Source: Brevibacillus sp. DP1.3A (GTDB lineage Bacteria; Bacillota; Bacilli; Brevibacillales; Brevibacillaceae). Taken from it: a stretch of 64,000 nt of DNA. The position numbers were made by a program, and so were the translations under genes. Shown one piece after another: positions 8,900 to 18,524 of this stretch (positions within the stretch are counted from its first letter, which is position 1; each line of letters begins with the position of its first letter). The notes beneath the pieces were generated by a model that did not search any database, was not told the origin of the DNA, and saw only the letters and a list, made by a program, of their open reading frames with translations. Location: assembly GCF_013284245.2 (NCBI RefSeq), contig NZ_CP085876.1, forward strand, positions 1,853,501-1,917,500, given 5' to 3'.

Positions 8900-9496
8900 T
8901 TGAGCAAACGCGGCAGACCTCGTGATTTTGATTACACTTCGATTGTAGATGTGGCCATGAAAACATTTTGGTCAAAAGGCTACAATGGTTGTTCGACGCA
9001 TGATTTATGCAGCGATACTGGACTAGGTAAAGGCAGCTTGTACAATACGTTTGGCAGCAAACAGGACCTTTATCTAGCGGTGGTGGAACACTATCACGAT
9101 ACTGGGATTCGTGAACAGCGGGCATTATTGGAAAGTCAGGGTTCCGTGAAAGAACGGTTGCAAAATTTTTTAGCTTGGGCATTAGTGGAAGACTTTGAAT
9201 CAACGAATCCAAAGGGATGTTTGCTGATCAATGCGGGATTGGAACGGGCAAAAGACGATCCCAAGATTGAAGAAATAGTCTCCAGACATGTTGAGCTTCT
9301 CAAGCAAACCGTGGAAAAAGTGATGGAGGAAGGCTTGCGAACGGGCGAAATCTCCAAAAAACGATCTGCTTTGGATTTGGCTAGCCTATTTTTAAGCAGT
9401 TACTACGGCTTCCGTGTGTTGAATACATCCACACAGAATCGGACATTGGCTGAACAAATCATGAATGGCACCATGGAATCTATCTTCGGCGCGTAA
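8900..9496 (+). CDS. TetR/AcrR-family transcriptional regulator
   Basis: A 198-residue repressor-type protein. Residues about 10-55 form the TetR helix-turn-helix (GCSTHDLCSDTGLGKGSLYNTFGSK, interrupted here only for description), and the remainder is an all-helical ligand-binding and dimerisation domain. TTG at 8900 after AAAGGAGG gives the typical SKRGRPRDFD start; upstream in-frame codons would add an unrelated 41-residue tail. The MFS pump gene starts 64 bp downstream on the same strand, so the regulator very probably controls that pump and itself. Ligand unknown. Confidence 0.93.
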   Translation: MSKRGRPRDFDYTSIVDVAMKTFWSKGYNGCSTHDLCSDTGLGKGSLYNTFGSKQDLYLAVVEHYHDTGIREQRALLESQGSVKERLQNFLAWALVEDFESTNPKGCLLINAGLERAKDDPKIEEIVSRHVELLKQTVEKVMEEGLRTGEISKKRSALDLASLFLSSYYGFRVLNTSTQNRTLAEQIMNGTMESIFGA

Positions 9497-9510
9497 TGCG
9501 CTCTTTTTTT
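9489..9510 (+). terminator. Weak hairpin with T run after the TetR gene
   Basis: GCGC-GTAAT-GCGC followed by CTTTTTTT. The stem is short, so partial read-through into the MFS gene is likely. Confidence 0.4.
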
Positions 9511-9560
9511 GAGTTATTTTTGTACCGATTGTTACAATAATGAGTGAGGAGTGTTCCTTC

Positions 9561-10700
9561 ATGCCGTCGATGATTTATTTGTTAGCGGTAGCAATTTTTG
9601 CGATGACGACTTCTGAATTTATGGTGGCCGGGATGATGAATGAGCTTGCCGATGATTTCGGTGTATCGATCCCCTCCATCGGGTATTTCATTACGGTGTA
9701 TGCGGGTGCAATGGTGATAGGAGGTCCCATCCTAACAGCAACTCTTTTGCATATTCACCGAAAGCAAGCGCTGCTTTCTTTGGTTGCCGTCTTCTTTCTT
9801 GGCCAATCGCTGGGAGCAATGGCTTGGAGTTACGAGTCGATGATGCTTGCACGTATCATAACGGGTATTGCTTCATCCGCAGCGTTTGGCATCTCCGTCA
9901 GTATTTCAGCTAGCTTGGTTCCCCCTCATTCACGAGGAAAGGCAGCTTCGATTGTTTTGGCAGGCCTAATGATTGCCACTGTCATCGGACTCCCTCTGAC
10001 AACCGTGATTGCACAATATTTCGGCTGGAGAATGAGCTTTTGGGCTGTTGCAGTAGTCGTATTGCTATCGGGGATTTTGATTCAATGGTTGCTCCCTTCC
10101 TCCGCACAAAAAGACCAGATGAACGGAAAGGATGAGCTTTCCAGTTTTCAAAATCCGCACCTTTGGGCCGCGTATGCAACGAGTATGCTGATCATTGGCG
10201 GTACCTTCGCAGCGTTTAGTTATTTTACTCCGATTCTTACGGATGTAACGGCATTTTCGGATGCGAGTATCCCGTATTTGCTCGCCCTTTATGGGATAGC
10301 GACCGTGATCGGAAATATCGTGATTGGCAGACTTGCTGATCGTTTTACCATGCGAATCCTTGTAACGGGATTAAGCATACTCTTAGCGGCATTGGTTCTG
10401 TTTGCCGTAGGCGCCGAAAATCAATGGATTGCTGTGCTGTCCATTGTTCTGATTGGCTTGACGGGTGTAGCGATGAATCCGGCCATGATCGCACGAGTCA
10501 TGAATACAGCAGGCAGTGGGACGATGGTAAACACTGTGCATACTTCCTTTATTACATTGGGTGTTGCCATTGGTTCTTCCTTAGGCGGGATCGGGATCAG
10601 TAGTGGCTATGGGCTTGTTTCACCATTGTGGGTAGGCGCTTGTTTAGCTGTTATAGGGTTACTTTCAATCGTTCCCTATCTGCAAAAGAGCAAAGTGTAA
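9561..10700 (+). CDS. MFS drug/metabolite efflux transporter (DHA1-like)
   Basis: A 379-residue integral membrane protein with about 12 hydrophobic segments. The first helix contains TTSEFMVAG, typical of the arabinose-efflux/chloramphenicol-type DHA1 permeases, and the loop between helices 8 and 9 has GRLADRF. An upstream ATG exists at 9540, but ATG 9561 has the ribosome site TGAGGAG. A short TTGTA-N8-TACAA inverted repeat lies just before the gene (9521-9540) and may be a second site for the TetR protein. Expected role is proton-driven export of a drug or metabolite sensed by the upstream regulator; substrate not predictable. Confidence 0.9.
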   Translation: MPSMIYLLAVAIFAMTTSEFMVAGMMNELADDFGVSIPSIGYFITVYAGAMVIGGPILTATLLHIHRKQALLSLVAVFFLGQSLGAMAWSYESMMLARIITGIASSAAFGISVSISASLVPPHSRGKAASIVLAGLMIATVIGLPLTTVIAQYFGWRMSFWAVAVVVLLSGILIQWLLPSSAQKDQMNGKDELSSFQNPHLWAAYATSMLIIGGTFAAFSYFTPILTDVTAFSDASIPYLLALYGIATVIGNIVIGRLADRFTMRILVTGLSILLAALVLFAVGAENQWIAVLSIVLIGLTGVAMNPAMIARVMNTAGSGTMVNTVHTSFITLGVAIGSSLGGIGISSGYGLVSPLWVGACLAVIGLLSIVPYLQKSKV

Positions 10701-10717
10701 AAACCATACAATCCCTC

Positions 10718-10775
10718 TTGAAAGTCAAAGAAGGTCAAACTATAATAAGGTCAACGAAGGTCAGGAAAGGTCAAA
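10718..10775 (+). promoter_or_regulatory. SigA promoter overlapped by a five-heptad CtsR operator
   Basis: TTGAAA (10718-10723), 17 bp, TATAAT (10741-10746). CtsR half sites AGTCAAA (10723) and GGTCAAA (10733) separated by GAA lie between the boxes. Three more, GGTCAAC (10749), GGTCAGG (10759) and GGTCAAA (10769), each separated by 3 bp, follow the -10. This matches the known RGTCAAANNNRGTCAAA consensus and would block transcription until heat or protein-stress inactivates CtsR. Confidence 0.93.
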
Positions 10776-10817
10776 GATCTTCTGAATTCCAAAACAACGC
10801 TTTTGGGGGGATTGAAT

Positions 10818-12956
10818 ATGCATTGTGAAATCTGCAAACAACGAGAAGCAACTGTGACTGTTCATATACGCTTACAAAATCAGCAACAAAAATACGATTT
10901 GTGCCAGGATTGCAAAATAAAGCTGACCAACAAAATGGGAGTGGGCATGGGCTTTAGTCATTTCTCCTCCTTCTCTGGACTGGATGAGTTCCTGCAAGGC
11001 TTTGCCCAAGGCCGGGTGAACCCGGGCAAATCTTCCGGCCAACCTCAGCCACAAGCACCAGAGCGTGGTGGAGGCATCCTCGATGACCTGGGTCGTAATC
11101 TAAACGATGCGGCACGTGCCGGACTGATTGACCCTGTGATTGGACGCGAACAGGAAATTGAGCGTGTCATTGAGATTTTGAACCGACGGAACAAAAACAA
11201 TCCGGTTTTGATCGGGGAGCCAGGGGTCGGGAAGACGGCGATTGCGGAGGGCCTCGCCCTGCGTATTACGGAAGGGCAAGTACCGACCAAGCTGAAAAAC
11301 AAGCAGGTGTACATTTTAGATGTCGCCTCTCTAGTTGCAGGGACGGGAATTCGCGGACAGTTCGAGGAAAAAATGAAGCAAGTGATTGCCGAGCTGCAAA
11401 AACGCAAAAACGTCATCCTGTTTGTGGATGAGATTCATCTCTTGGTGGGAGCAGGCTCTGCGGAAGGATCCATGGATGCAGGGAACATCCTGAAGCCTGC
11501 ACTGGCTCGCGGTGAGTTGCAGCTGATTGGGGCAACTACGTTAAAAGAGTATCGCGTGATTGAAAAAGACGCTGCTCTGGAGCGCCGCCTACAGCCAGTC
11601 ATGGTCAAGGAACCAACCGTAGAGCAAGCCATCGAGATTTTAAAGGGATTGCGTCCAAAATACGAAGCATTCCACCAAGTCGCTTACTCGGATGATGTCA
11701 TCCGTGCCTCCGTGGAATACTCCCATCGTTACATCCCGGATCGATTCTTGCCTGACAAGGCGATTGATCTCATGGATGAAGTGGGCTCGCGCTTGAACCT
11801 GAGATCCTCCGCAGTTGATACGGTAGGGCTGCATGAGCGGCTGGCGCAAATCAATCAGGAGAAAAAGGAAGCGACAGAGCAAGAGGCATACGAACGAGCT
11901 GCCCGTTTGAGAGACGAGGAAGCGGGCATTTTAGAGAAGCTGGATCAGATCGAGGGCAAGGAACAACGCGTACAGGTTGACGTCACGGACATCCAAGCCT
12001 TGATCGAGCAAAAGACTGGGATTCCTGTTACCAAGCTGCAAAGTGATGAGCAGATGAAAATGAAAAACCTAGCAGCTCATTTGGAAGCAAAAGTTATTGG
12101 TCAATCCGAGGCGGTCACACAAGTAGCGAAGGCGATTCGTCGCAGTCGTGCAGGTCTGAAACCGAAAAACAGACCGATTGCTTCCTTCCTGTTTGTCGGT
12201 CCGACAGGCGTAGGGAAGACAGAGCTGTCCAAAGCATTAGCAGAGGAGCTGTTTGGTACTCGTGATTCCATGATCCGCCTCGATATGAGTGAGTACATGG
12301 AGAAGCACTCGGTATCCAAATTGATCGGTTCTCCTCCTGGTTACGTCGGTCATGAAGAAGCAGGTCAGCTGACAGAGCGCGTACGCCGCAACCCGTACAG
12401 CATTATCCTGCTGGATGAGATCGAAAAAGCACACCCGGACGTGATGCACATGTTCCTACAAATTCTGGAGGATGGTCGTCTGACAGACAGTCAGGGTCGT
12501 ACGGTGAATTTTAAGGAGACAGTCATCATTGCGACGAGCAATGCCGGTGTGAGCGAGCGTAAAATCTCCGTTGGCTTTGGAGCAAAAGCGCCCGAGCCTG
12601 CCACTGTGCTGGATTCTTTGGGAGCGTACTTCAAGCCGGAATTCCTGAATCGCTTCGACTCAATCATTTCCTTTGCCCATCTGGAAAAACAGGATTTGGT
12701 CAAAATTGTCGATCTGCTGCTGCAAGATGTAAGGGGCAATCTGTCTGAGCAAGGAATGGAGATCAGCGTGACAGATGCCGCAAAAGAAAAGCTGGCTGAG
12801 CTGGGCTACAACCCTTCCTTCGGGGCACGTCCATTGCGTCGCGTGATTCAGCAATATGTCGAAGATGGCATTGCGGATCTGGTGATGGAAGAGGACAATG
12901 TGACATCGATGCTGATTGATGTAGAAGATGAAGGAATTCGTGTCAAAAAAGGATAA
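10818..12956 (+). CDS. clpE: ATP-dependent Clp protease ATP-binding subunit ClpE
   Basis: Hsp100 unfoldase that feeds damaged proteins to ClpP. The N-terminus is the ClpE-type zinc finger (C3, C6, C29, C32) rather than a double Clp-N domain. A Gly/Pro/Gln-rich linker leads to AAA module 1 (Walker A GEPGVGKT at 133-140), a UVR-type coiled segment in the middle ([11 protein letters not shown]), AAA module 2 (GPTGVGKT at 461-468) and the C-terminal D2-small domain ([11 protein letters not shown]). A VGF tripeptide after SERKIS is a plausible ClpP-docking loop. The 712-residue length is normal. The frame is open from 10803 but ATG 10818 places the zinc finger at the start and follows GGGGGG. The CtsR operator upstream explains its regulation. 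Confidence 0.97.
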   Translation: MHCEICKQREATVTVHIRLQNQQQKYDLCQDCKIKLTNKMGVGMGFSHFSSFSGLDEFLQGFAQGRVNPGKSSGQPQPQAPERGGGILDDLGRNLNDAARAGLIDPVIGREQEIERVIEILNRRNKNNPVLIGEPGVGKTAIAEGLALRITEGQVPTKLKNKQVYILDVASLVAGTGIRGQFEEKMKQVIAELQKRKNVILFVDEIHLLVGAGSAEGSMDAGNILKPALARGELQLIGATTLKEYRVIEKDAALERRLQPVMVKEPTVEQAIEILKGLRPKYEAFHQVAYSDDVIRASVEYSHRYIPDRFLPDKAIDLMDEVGSRLNLRSSAVDTVGLHERLAQINQEKKEATEQEAYERAARLRDEEAGILEKLDQIEGKEQRVQVDVTDIQALIEQKTGIPVTKLQSDEQMKMKNLAAHLEAKVIGQSEAVTQVAKAIRRSRAGLKPKNRPIASFLFVGPTGVGKTELSKALAEELFGTRDSMIRLDMSEYMEKHSVSKLIGSPPGYVGHEEAGQLTERVRRNPYSIILLDEIEKAHPDVMHMFLQILEDGRLTDSQGRTVNFKETVIIATSNAGVSERKISVGFGAKAPEPATVLDSLGAYFKPEFLNRFDSIISFAHLEKQDLVKIVDLLLQDVRGNLSEQGMEISVTDAAKEKLAELGYNPSFGARPLRRVIQQYVEDGIADLVMEEDNVTSMLIDVEDEGIRVKKG

Positions 12957-12968
12957 CCAATCGTAAAA

Positions 12969-13000
12969 AAAAGAAACCCCATATGTTTGGGGTTTCTTTG
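12969..13000. terminator. Bidirectional terminator between clpE and the DedA-like gene
   Basis: AAGAAACCCC and GGGGTTTCTT form a perfect stem around an 8-nt loop. T tracts exist on both strands, with the longer one on the minus strand. Confidence 0.88.
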
Positions 13001-13004
13001 CTAT

Positions 13005-13628
13005 TTATTCATTCATGACTTTCTCATTGATGCCATTGCTGACGCCCTCGTTTTCCATTTTCAGCTGACGGCGCTTGGTGACGATTTTCTTCACCCATAA
13101 CCCGACCAAGATGAGCGGCACCACGGTGAGAAAGATATAGAGAGAAACGTCATGGACCATATTTTCCGCCATTTTGCCGTAAAAATAAAACAAAAATCCA
13201 ACTGCGTAAAATTTGACTGCCCGTCCAATTGCCGCATACCCAAGCAATTTCCACAATGGGAAGTTCAAGCAACCCGACATGATTGTAAAAACTTTAAACG
13301 GAATGGGTGTAAACGAACCGATGAAGATCGCGACTTCGCCTTTCTTTTGAAACATCACTGTGGCAGAATCAATCCATTCCTTCTTGAGGATTTTGTACAG
13401 AACGGATTTGCCTAGTACTTTACCGATAAAATAACCGACGGGTGTCCCTATCAGACAAGCGATGTAGCCTACCGTTGCAATCCACAATGCCTGCGAAGGG
13501 TCAACGAGGCTGAGTGGCACTTGAAGAAAGAAAGCAGGAACGGGAAAGATGACTGCGTCTGCAAAAGAATGGATGAACATTCCCAAATAGCCGTATTCCA
13601 TTAAGAAATCTAAAATGTTCTGAAACAT
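13005..13628 (-). CDS. DedA/VTT-domain membrane protein (YqaA-like)
   Basis: A 207-residue membrane protein with about 5 hydrophobic segments and the VTT/SNARE-associated core (GYIACLIGTPVGYFIGKVLG and a later FIGSFTPIPFKVFTIMSG), which is the pattern of the YqaA branch of the DedA superfamily. Members are lipid scramblase or flippase-like proteins that influence membrane composition; the exact substrate is not known for this branch. It has a clear AAAGGAG site and follows the small ORF 13643-13861 by 14 bp, so both may be one transcript. Confidence 0.85.
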   Translation of the reverse strand: MFQNILDFLMEYGYLGMFIHSFADAVIFPVPAFFLQVPLSLVDPSQALWIATVGYIACLIGTPVGYFIGKVLGKSVLYKILKKEWIDSATVMFQKKGEVAIFIGSFTPIPFKVFTIMSGCLNFPLWKLLGYAAIGRAVKFYAVGFLFYFYGKMAENMVHDVSLYIFLTVVPLILVGLWVKKIVTKRRQLKMENEGVSNGINEKVMNE

Positions 13629-13642
13629 CTATTTCTCCTTTT

Positions 13643-13861
13643 TCATTCTATCGTTAACTGCCAGTCATCAACTTTGGAGGCCTTTGTGCGCTTTATCGGA
13701 ATATTCAGCATCACGCCGAGTAAGCCCAACAAAATACATGTGTCTAGATGCGATTCTACTTCAAACTGGCCGACTATGGAACGAATTTTTTTGAATTGGG
13801 ATTCACTTACTATACAACGATATACCGCATTCGATGCATTTTGAAACCATTTTTTTTGCAT
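13643..13861 (-). CDS. Small hypothetical protein, doubtful
   Basis: A 72-residue frame with no recognised domain and no good ribosome site before its ATG. Arguments for it are an unbroken frame with reasonable codon use and a 14-bp gap to the DedA-like gene downstream. It contains one hydrophobic stretch (CILLGLLGVMLNI) and a charged C-terminus. It may be real, or the 3' remnant of a longer gene. Confidence 0.3.
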   Translation of the reverse strand: MQKKWFQNASNAVYRCIVSESQFKKIRSIVGQFEVESHLDTCILLGLLGVMLNIPIKRTKASKVDDWQLTIE

Positions 13862-14062
13862 ATTTTTTTACAAAGCCGCCATCATTCTGCTAAACCATAT
13901 TCCTGTATTTGTAATACGTTGTAAATCGTTAATAGGTTACGTAAACAATCATTTCACATCCGCCTGGGCTATGGATCAACTCAACAGCTCTATTATGGAG
14001 ATTTTTTGGTTGTCCAAAAACGCACTCTCGCCGGATTTTATCTACGACTTAAGGCGGAGAGG

Positions 14063-15412
14063 TTATCGGTGAATACGGCGTAACACATCCATCAACACCT
14101 CAATCCCTTGCTCAATCACTGCTTCCTTGGCATAGGACACATTCAGCTTCAACATATTTTCTTCCGGAAAGCCCATCAAGTAATTTTTGTCAGTAGCATC
14201 CACGAGGATCGAGCGTTTTTTGAGCTGGCTGATAACAGCAGGGACCGGGATGGAATCGTTCAAAACAATGTGCGTATGAATCCCCGGATACGCAAAGGGC
14301 TGAAAGGTGAACAGATGCTCTTCATTCGCCGCAAAATGGTTCAAGGACGCCATCAGAAGGTTGGATCGCCGTTGATAGGAACTGCGTATTTTTTGCTTGT
14401 GACGCTCGAACATTCCGCTTTTTAGGTAAATTTCCAACGCAGCTTGAGATAGCATGGAGCTGTCGATATCCATGAGTCGCTTGTGCTGGTTGAAGGAATC
14501 CTTTAGCGCGTCAGGTATAACGGCCACACCCAAACGCAGCCCGGGAAAAATAATTTTGGAATAGCTTTTTAAATAGATGGTGCGAGAAAAGCGATCGTAG
14601 GTAAAGAGGGGATCAGCTTTGCTGTCATGCTCAAGGTCTGCCATGTAATCGTCTTCTACAATATAGACGTCGTACTGTTGGGCAAGCTCCACAATGCGCT
14701 GTTTATCCTTTCGGCTGTACGACGTACCGAGCGGACTATGATAGCGAGGCATCGTATAGAAAAACTTGATCTCTCCCGTTCGGAAAATAGACTCCAGCTC
14801 TTCTAAATCGATTCCTTGGGCAGTGCGTTTGATCCCGACGACAGGATGCTTGCGTACTTGCAAGCTTTCAATGAAAAGATGGTAGCTGGGCTGCTCAATC
14901 AGAACCGTTTCCTTGCTATTTGGAAAAGGAAGACTGCACAGCAAGGATAGAGCTTGTTGGACACCGGAGGTAATGAAAATATTACCCGGGTCCGTAAAAA
15001 CCTGATGGTTCCCAAGCAGCTTGGCGATGACGGCAATGAGCGACGGCAAGCCTTGTGTGGTTCCATATATGAAAAGATCGTTTTTATAGGTTTCAATTGC
15101 TTTATTGATGCAGTGTTGAAAATCGACATAAGGAAAGAGGTCAGGATCGGGAGCAGAGGTCGCAAAATCGATCATGGACGTATCTGCGGGTTGGATCTTC
15201 CTTTGTTTTTTCACGACGTAGTAGCCGCTTCGGTCGACCGAGTAGATGAGGTGACGCTTTTCGAGCTCATCCAAAGTGCGGATTACAGTGCTCTTGCTGC
15301 ATTGGTAGCGAGAGGCGAGCTCCCGAATGGAGGGAAGCCGGTCTCCGTCTCGATAGGAGAGGCTTTCAATCAATGTTTCAAGTTCATTTTGAAGCTGCAA
15401 ATATTTGTGCAT
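14063..15412 (-). CDS. MocR-type regulator (GntR HTH fused to PLP aminotransferase fold)
   Basis: A 449-residue protein. Residues about 1-70 are a winged helix of the GntR family (PSIRELASRYQCSKSTVIRTL); the rest is a fold-type I aminotransferase with YHSPLGTSYS, the EDDYMADL aspartate segment and the PLP lysine in LKSYSKIIFPGLRLG. Such proteins sense PLP or amine ligands and control a divergent neighbour gene. Here the divergent neighbour, 137 bp away, is an EamA permease, so this is its likely regulator. The palindrome TGTATCGGTACA at 15441-15452 lies between them. Confidence 0.93.
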   Translation of the reverse strand: MHKYLQLQNELETLIESLSYRDGDRLPSIRELASRYQCSKSTVIRTLDELEKRHLIYSVDRSGYYVVKKQRKIQPADTSMIDFATSAPDPDLFPYVDFQHCINKAIETYKNDLFIYGTTQGLPSLIAVIAKLLGNHQVFTDPGNIFITSGVQQALSLLCSLPFPNSKETVLIEQPSYHLFIESLQVRKHPVVGIKRTAQGIDLEELESIFRTGEIKFFYTMPRYHSPLGTSYSRKDKQRIVELAQQYDVYIVEDDYMADLEHDSKADPLFTYDRFSRTIYLKSYSKIIFPGLRLGVAVIPDALKDSFNQHKRLMDIDSSMLSQAALEIYLKSGMFERHKQKIRSSYQRRSNLLMASLNHFAANEEHLFTFQPFAYPGIHTHIVLNDSIPVPAVISQLKKRSILVDATDKNYLMGFPEENMLKLNVSYAKEAVIEQGIEVLMDVLRRIHR

Positions 15413-15440
15413 CCAAAAAACATTCCCTTACAGCCGGATT

Positions 15441-15452
15441 TGTATCGGTACA
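15441..15452. promoter_or_regulatory. Candidate MocR operator
   Basis: TGTATCGGTACA, palindromic in its outer TGTA/TACA arms, lies in the intergenic region between the divergent MocR and EamA genes. Assigned from position and symmetry only. Confidence 0.35.
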
Positions 15453-15549
15453 GTTACTCCTTTTTTGCATTGTAGCACGATTAATCCCCCATTACTATTA
15501 ACCTAAGACGGCCGTCTGTAAAAAGTCCCCAGTAGGAGAGATACATACG

Positions 15550-16500
15550 ATGAAAGACGAACAAAAAGCGATTCTTGCGGCATTATTGAATGCAGGGATA
15601 ACCGGCTTGTCGTTCTTGTTTCTGAAAATGGCACTCGCTGTAACCAATCCGGTTGATACTTTGGCACACCGTTTTACCGTGGCATTTATCGCTGCATCCA
15701 TACCGATCGTGTTTGGGTGGATCAAGCTGTCCATCAAACCAAAAGACATGCTCACGATAATACCGCTCGCCATGCTTTACCCTATTCTGTTCTTTACCCT
15801 TCAGGCGTTTGGACTGGTGTATACCACTTCGTCTGAAGCGGGGATTATTCAAGCAACCGTTCCGATTTTTACTATGATCATGGCGGCATTCTTTTTGGGA
15901 GAGTCTTCTACGTGGCTGCAAAAGCTGTCCACGCTTTTATCCGTAGGAGGTGTCGTGTACATTTTTGCAATGAAGGGGCTCAGTGTAAGCTCAGGCTCAG
16001 GGAGCAGTATCGGTACCATTCTCATCCTGTTATCCGCGTTTTCTTTGGCGGGGTATAGTGTTCTGGCGAGGAAAATGACAAAGTCCTTTCATTATATAGA
16101 CATGACGTATATGGTGGCGTTACTCGGATTTTTGTTTTTTAACGGCTGGTCAGTCATTCGCCATAGTGCAGAGGGGACCTTGTCGACGTATTTTGCCCCT
16201 TTCGCCAGCTCGGCGTTTATCATCTCGATTGTATTTTTGGGGATACTGTCCTCGCTCATGACGTCTTTTATGACCAACTTTGCCTTGTCCAAGATGGAAG
16301 CATCCAAACTCAGCGTGTTTAACAATTTGTCTACACTGGTTACCATTGTGGCAGGCGTCATCTTTTTGCAGGAACAACTGGCATACTACCATCTTATTGG
16401 CGCGGTGATGATTATTATCGGAGTGATTGGGACGAATTTCCTAGGGGCAAAAGCGAAAAAACAGAATCGCACGCCTCAACCGAAATCCACCTCAGTGTGA
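15550..16500 (+). CDS. EamA/DMT-family permease
   Basis: A 316-residue membrane protein with ten hydrophobic helices and an internal duplication of the EamA domain (ends near 135 and 290). Typical positions are the motif GLVYTTSSEAGIIQATVPIF in helix 4 and SVFNNLSTLVTIVAGVIFLQE in helix 9. DMT permeases of this kind export amino acids, amines or other metabolites. The divergent MocR gene suggests induction by a PLP-reactive compound (inference). ATG 15550 follows TAGGAGAG. A C-terminal Lys/Gln-rich tail is cytoplasmic by the positive-inside rule. Confidence 0.9.
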   Translation: MKDEQKAILAALLNAGITGLSFLFLKMALAVTNPVDTLAHRFTVAFIAASIPIVFGWIKLSIKPKDMLTIIPLAMLYPILFFTLQAFGLVYTTSSEAGIIQATVPIFTMIMAAFFLGESSTWLQKLSTLLSVGGVVYIFAMKGLSVSSGSGSSIGTILILLSAFSLAGYSVLARKMTKSFHYIDMTYMVALLGFLFFNGWSVIRHSAEGTLSTYFAPFASSAFIISIVFLGILSSLMTSFMTNFALSKMEASKLSVFNNLSTLVTIVAGVIFLQEQLAYYHLIGAVMIIIGVIGTNFLGAKAKKQNRTPQPKSTSV

Positions 16501-16518
16501 GAAAATAAAATGGATACG

Positions 16519-16558
16519 CAACAGAGCGAATGTTTATTCATTGGCTCTGTTTGTTTTT
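16519..16558 (+). terminator. Terminator after the EamA permease gene
   Basis: CAACAGAGC-AATG pairs with CATT-GCTCTGTTTG around a short loop and is followed by TTTTTG. Confidence 0.85.
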
Positions 16559-16618
16559 GTGGAGGAATCGCTCTTACTTGCTGGTCGCAAAAAAATCATT
16601 CCAGACTTGGTGAAACTG

Positions 16619-16647
16619 TTTACAAATCGTATCATACACGATATAGT
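16619..16647 (+). promoter_or_regulatory. Promoter of the pot operon with internal inverted repeat
   Basis: TTTACA (16619-16624), 17 bp, TATAGT (16642-16647). The spacer holds an inverted repeat ATCGT-N7-ACGAT (16626-16642), placed where a repressor could act. A second TATAAT occurs at 16663-16668. Confidence 0.55.
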
Positions 16648-16689
16648 TACCTAGATTGTGAGTATAATGACATATGGTGAGATGACGGA

Positions 16690-17676
16690 ATGAAAAAAAT
16701 TATACATCTGGATTCAATTGAAAAGAGATTTGCAGATACTGTCGTCGTCCCCTCTTTTTCTCTCTCCATTGAAGAAGGGGAGTTTTTGACGTTACTCGGC
16801 CCGAGTGGCTGTGGGAAAACGACACTGCTGCGAATGATTGCTGGCTTTGAGCAGCCAACGACTGGGGAAATTTTCCTGGACGAAAAGCCACTTAAGGCTG
16901 TGGCGCCGTATCAGCGCGATATGAACATGGTGTTCCAGCAATATGCTTTGTTTCCACACATGACCGTGGAGCAAAACATCCTGTTTGGTTTGAAAATGAA
17001 AAAAGTAAACGCAGCTGAACAACAAAAGCGTTTGGAGGAAGTACTTCAGTACGTCCAACTGACAGAATTGCGGAAGCGCATGCCAAAGCAGCTGTCTGGC
17101 GGACAACAGCAACGCGTAGCAATCGCACGGGCGATTATTAACAACCCACGCGTTCTGCTTCTGGACGAGCCTCTAGGTGCTTTGGACTACCAATTGCGAA
17201 AAAGCTTGCAGCTCGAACTGAAAAACTTGCAGAAAAACTTAGGGATAACGTTCATTTACGTCACCCATGACCAAGAAGAAGCGATGGCAATGTCCGATCG
17301 CATCGCGGTTATGAACAAGGGACGAATTGAACAGATTGCTTCTCCAGCAGAGATTTACAACTCCCCGCAAACCTTGTTTGTGGCTACCTTTATTGGGGAA
17401 AACAACATTTTCCGGGAAAACGGAACGAATGCAGCCGTACGTCCAGAAAAGATCAAGTTGTACCCGGTTGACTCCGATAAGGACAAGCACAAGAAGCTGG
17501 GCACCATTGCTGACGCGGTGTTCCTCGGCAATTTGCGTAAGGTATTTATCCGCCTCGAGGGGCAGGAAATGACCGTAATGGCACACCAGTACGCAGGTGA
17601 CGGTCTGGACTGGCAGGTGGGAGATCAAGTGGCCATTGGCTGGGCACAGACGGACGAGGTGATTCTTCCTTGTTAA
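16690..17676 (+). CDS. potA: Spermidine/putrescine ABC transporter, ATP-binding subunit PotA
   Basis: Cytoplasmic ATPase that powers polyamine import. A 328-residue protein with Walker A GPSGCGKTT, Q-loop, signature LSGGQQQRVAIARA, Walker B LLLDEPLGALD and the H-loop THDQEEA, followed by a short TOBE domain. This is the order of the PotA/MalK subgroup. The next genes overlap it by 7 bp and code for two permeases and a binding lipoprotein, which fixes the assignment as the polyamine type. Confidence 0.95.
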   Translation: MKKIIHLDSIEKRFADTVVVPSFSLSIEEGEFLTLLGPSGCGKTTLLRMIAGFEQPTTGEIFLDEKPLKAVAPYQRDMNMVFQQYALFPHMTVEQNILFGLKMKKVNAAEQQKRLEEVLQYVQLTELRKRMPKQLSGGQQQRVAIARAIINNPRVLLLDEPLGALDYQLRKSLQLELKNLQKNLGITFIYVTHDQEEAMAMSDRIAVMNKGRIEQIASPAEIYNSPQTLFVATFIGENNIFRENGTNAAVRPEKIKLYPVDSDKDKHKKLGTIADAVFLGNLRKVFIRLEGQEMTVMAHQYAGDGLDWQVGDQVAIGWAQTDEVILPC

Positions 17677-18524
17677 ACAAGAAGCCGGTAAAACTGCTCG
17701 CGCTTCCCGCCCTTTTGTGGATGGGTGCGCTTTTCGTCCTGCCTATGCTTATGATCGCTATACTGTCTTTCCTCAAAAGAGGCACATACGGGCAAGTTGT
17801 CTATGAGTTTACGCTGAACAATTACATCCGTATTTTCGATCCGCTGTATGGCCAAATTTTTTGGGATACGCTGGTCGTAGCGGTTTTAACAACTGTATTT
17901 TCGATCTTGTGCGGCTATCCGTTAGCGTATTACATTTCACGACTGGAAAAATCGACGCAGCAAATATGGCTTTTGCTCGTGATGATTCCGTTTTGGATCA
18001 ACTTCTTGGTCCGTTCCTATGCGTGGGTAATCATCCTGCGTTCGCAAGGTGTAATCAATACGTTCCTGCAATCGCTGGGCATTATTTCGGAGCCGCTGCC
18101 GCTTCTGTACAATTCGGGTTCTGTCCTGCTCGGGATGGTGTACACACTCTTGCCGTTCATGGTACTGCCGATTTATGTGTCGCTGGAGCAGATGGATCGT
18201 CGTAAGCTGGAAGCAGCGTATGATCTGGGCGCAACGCCTTGGAAAGCTTTCTGGCATGTGACTCTGCCGATGACCAAGACGGGTGTCGTCACTGGGTCGA
18301 TCCTTGTATTTGTTTCTTCCATCGGGATGTTCGTCGTTCCGGATGTCATGGGAGGAGCGAAATCGGCTCTGATCGGAAACGTCATTCAAAATCAATTTTT
18401 GTCTGCGCGTGACTGGCCGTTTGGTTCTGCCTTGTCCATCGTGCTGATGCTATTGTCCATGCTGTTGATTCTTCTTTATTTCCGCGCTACCAAAGCGAGT
18501 GAGACAAAGGAGGGATCAGCATGA
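17670..18524 (+). CDS. potB: Spermidine/putrescine ABC transporter permease PotB
   Basis: A 284-residue inner membrane permease with six hydrophobic helices and the EAA loop EAAYDLGATPWKAFWHVTLPM, which docks on PotA. Sequence features NFLVRSYAWVIILR and SAIGN-like late segments are those of PotB. The start is TTG 17670, inside the end of potA, after GAGGTGATTC; no ATG gives the full first helix. Translational coupling with potA is likely. Confidence 0.94.
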   Translation: MLNKKPVKLLALPALLWMGALFVLPMLMIAILSFLKRGTYGQVVYEFTLNNYIRIFDPLYGQIFWDTLVVAVLTTVFSILCGYPLAYYISRLEKSTQQIWLLLVMIPFWINFLVRSYAWVIILRSQGVINTFLQSLGIISEPLPLLYNSGSVLLGMVYTLLPFMVLPIYVSLEQMDRRKLEAAYDLGATPWKAFWHVTLPMTKTGVVTGSILVFVSSIGMFVVPDVMGGAKSALIGNVIQNQFLSARDWPFGSALSIVLMLLSMLLILLYFRATKASETKEGSA

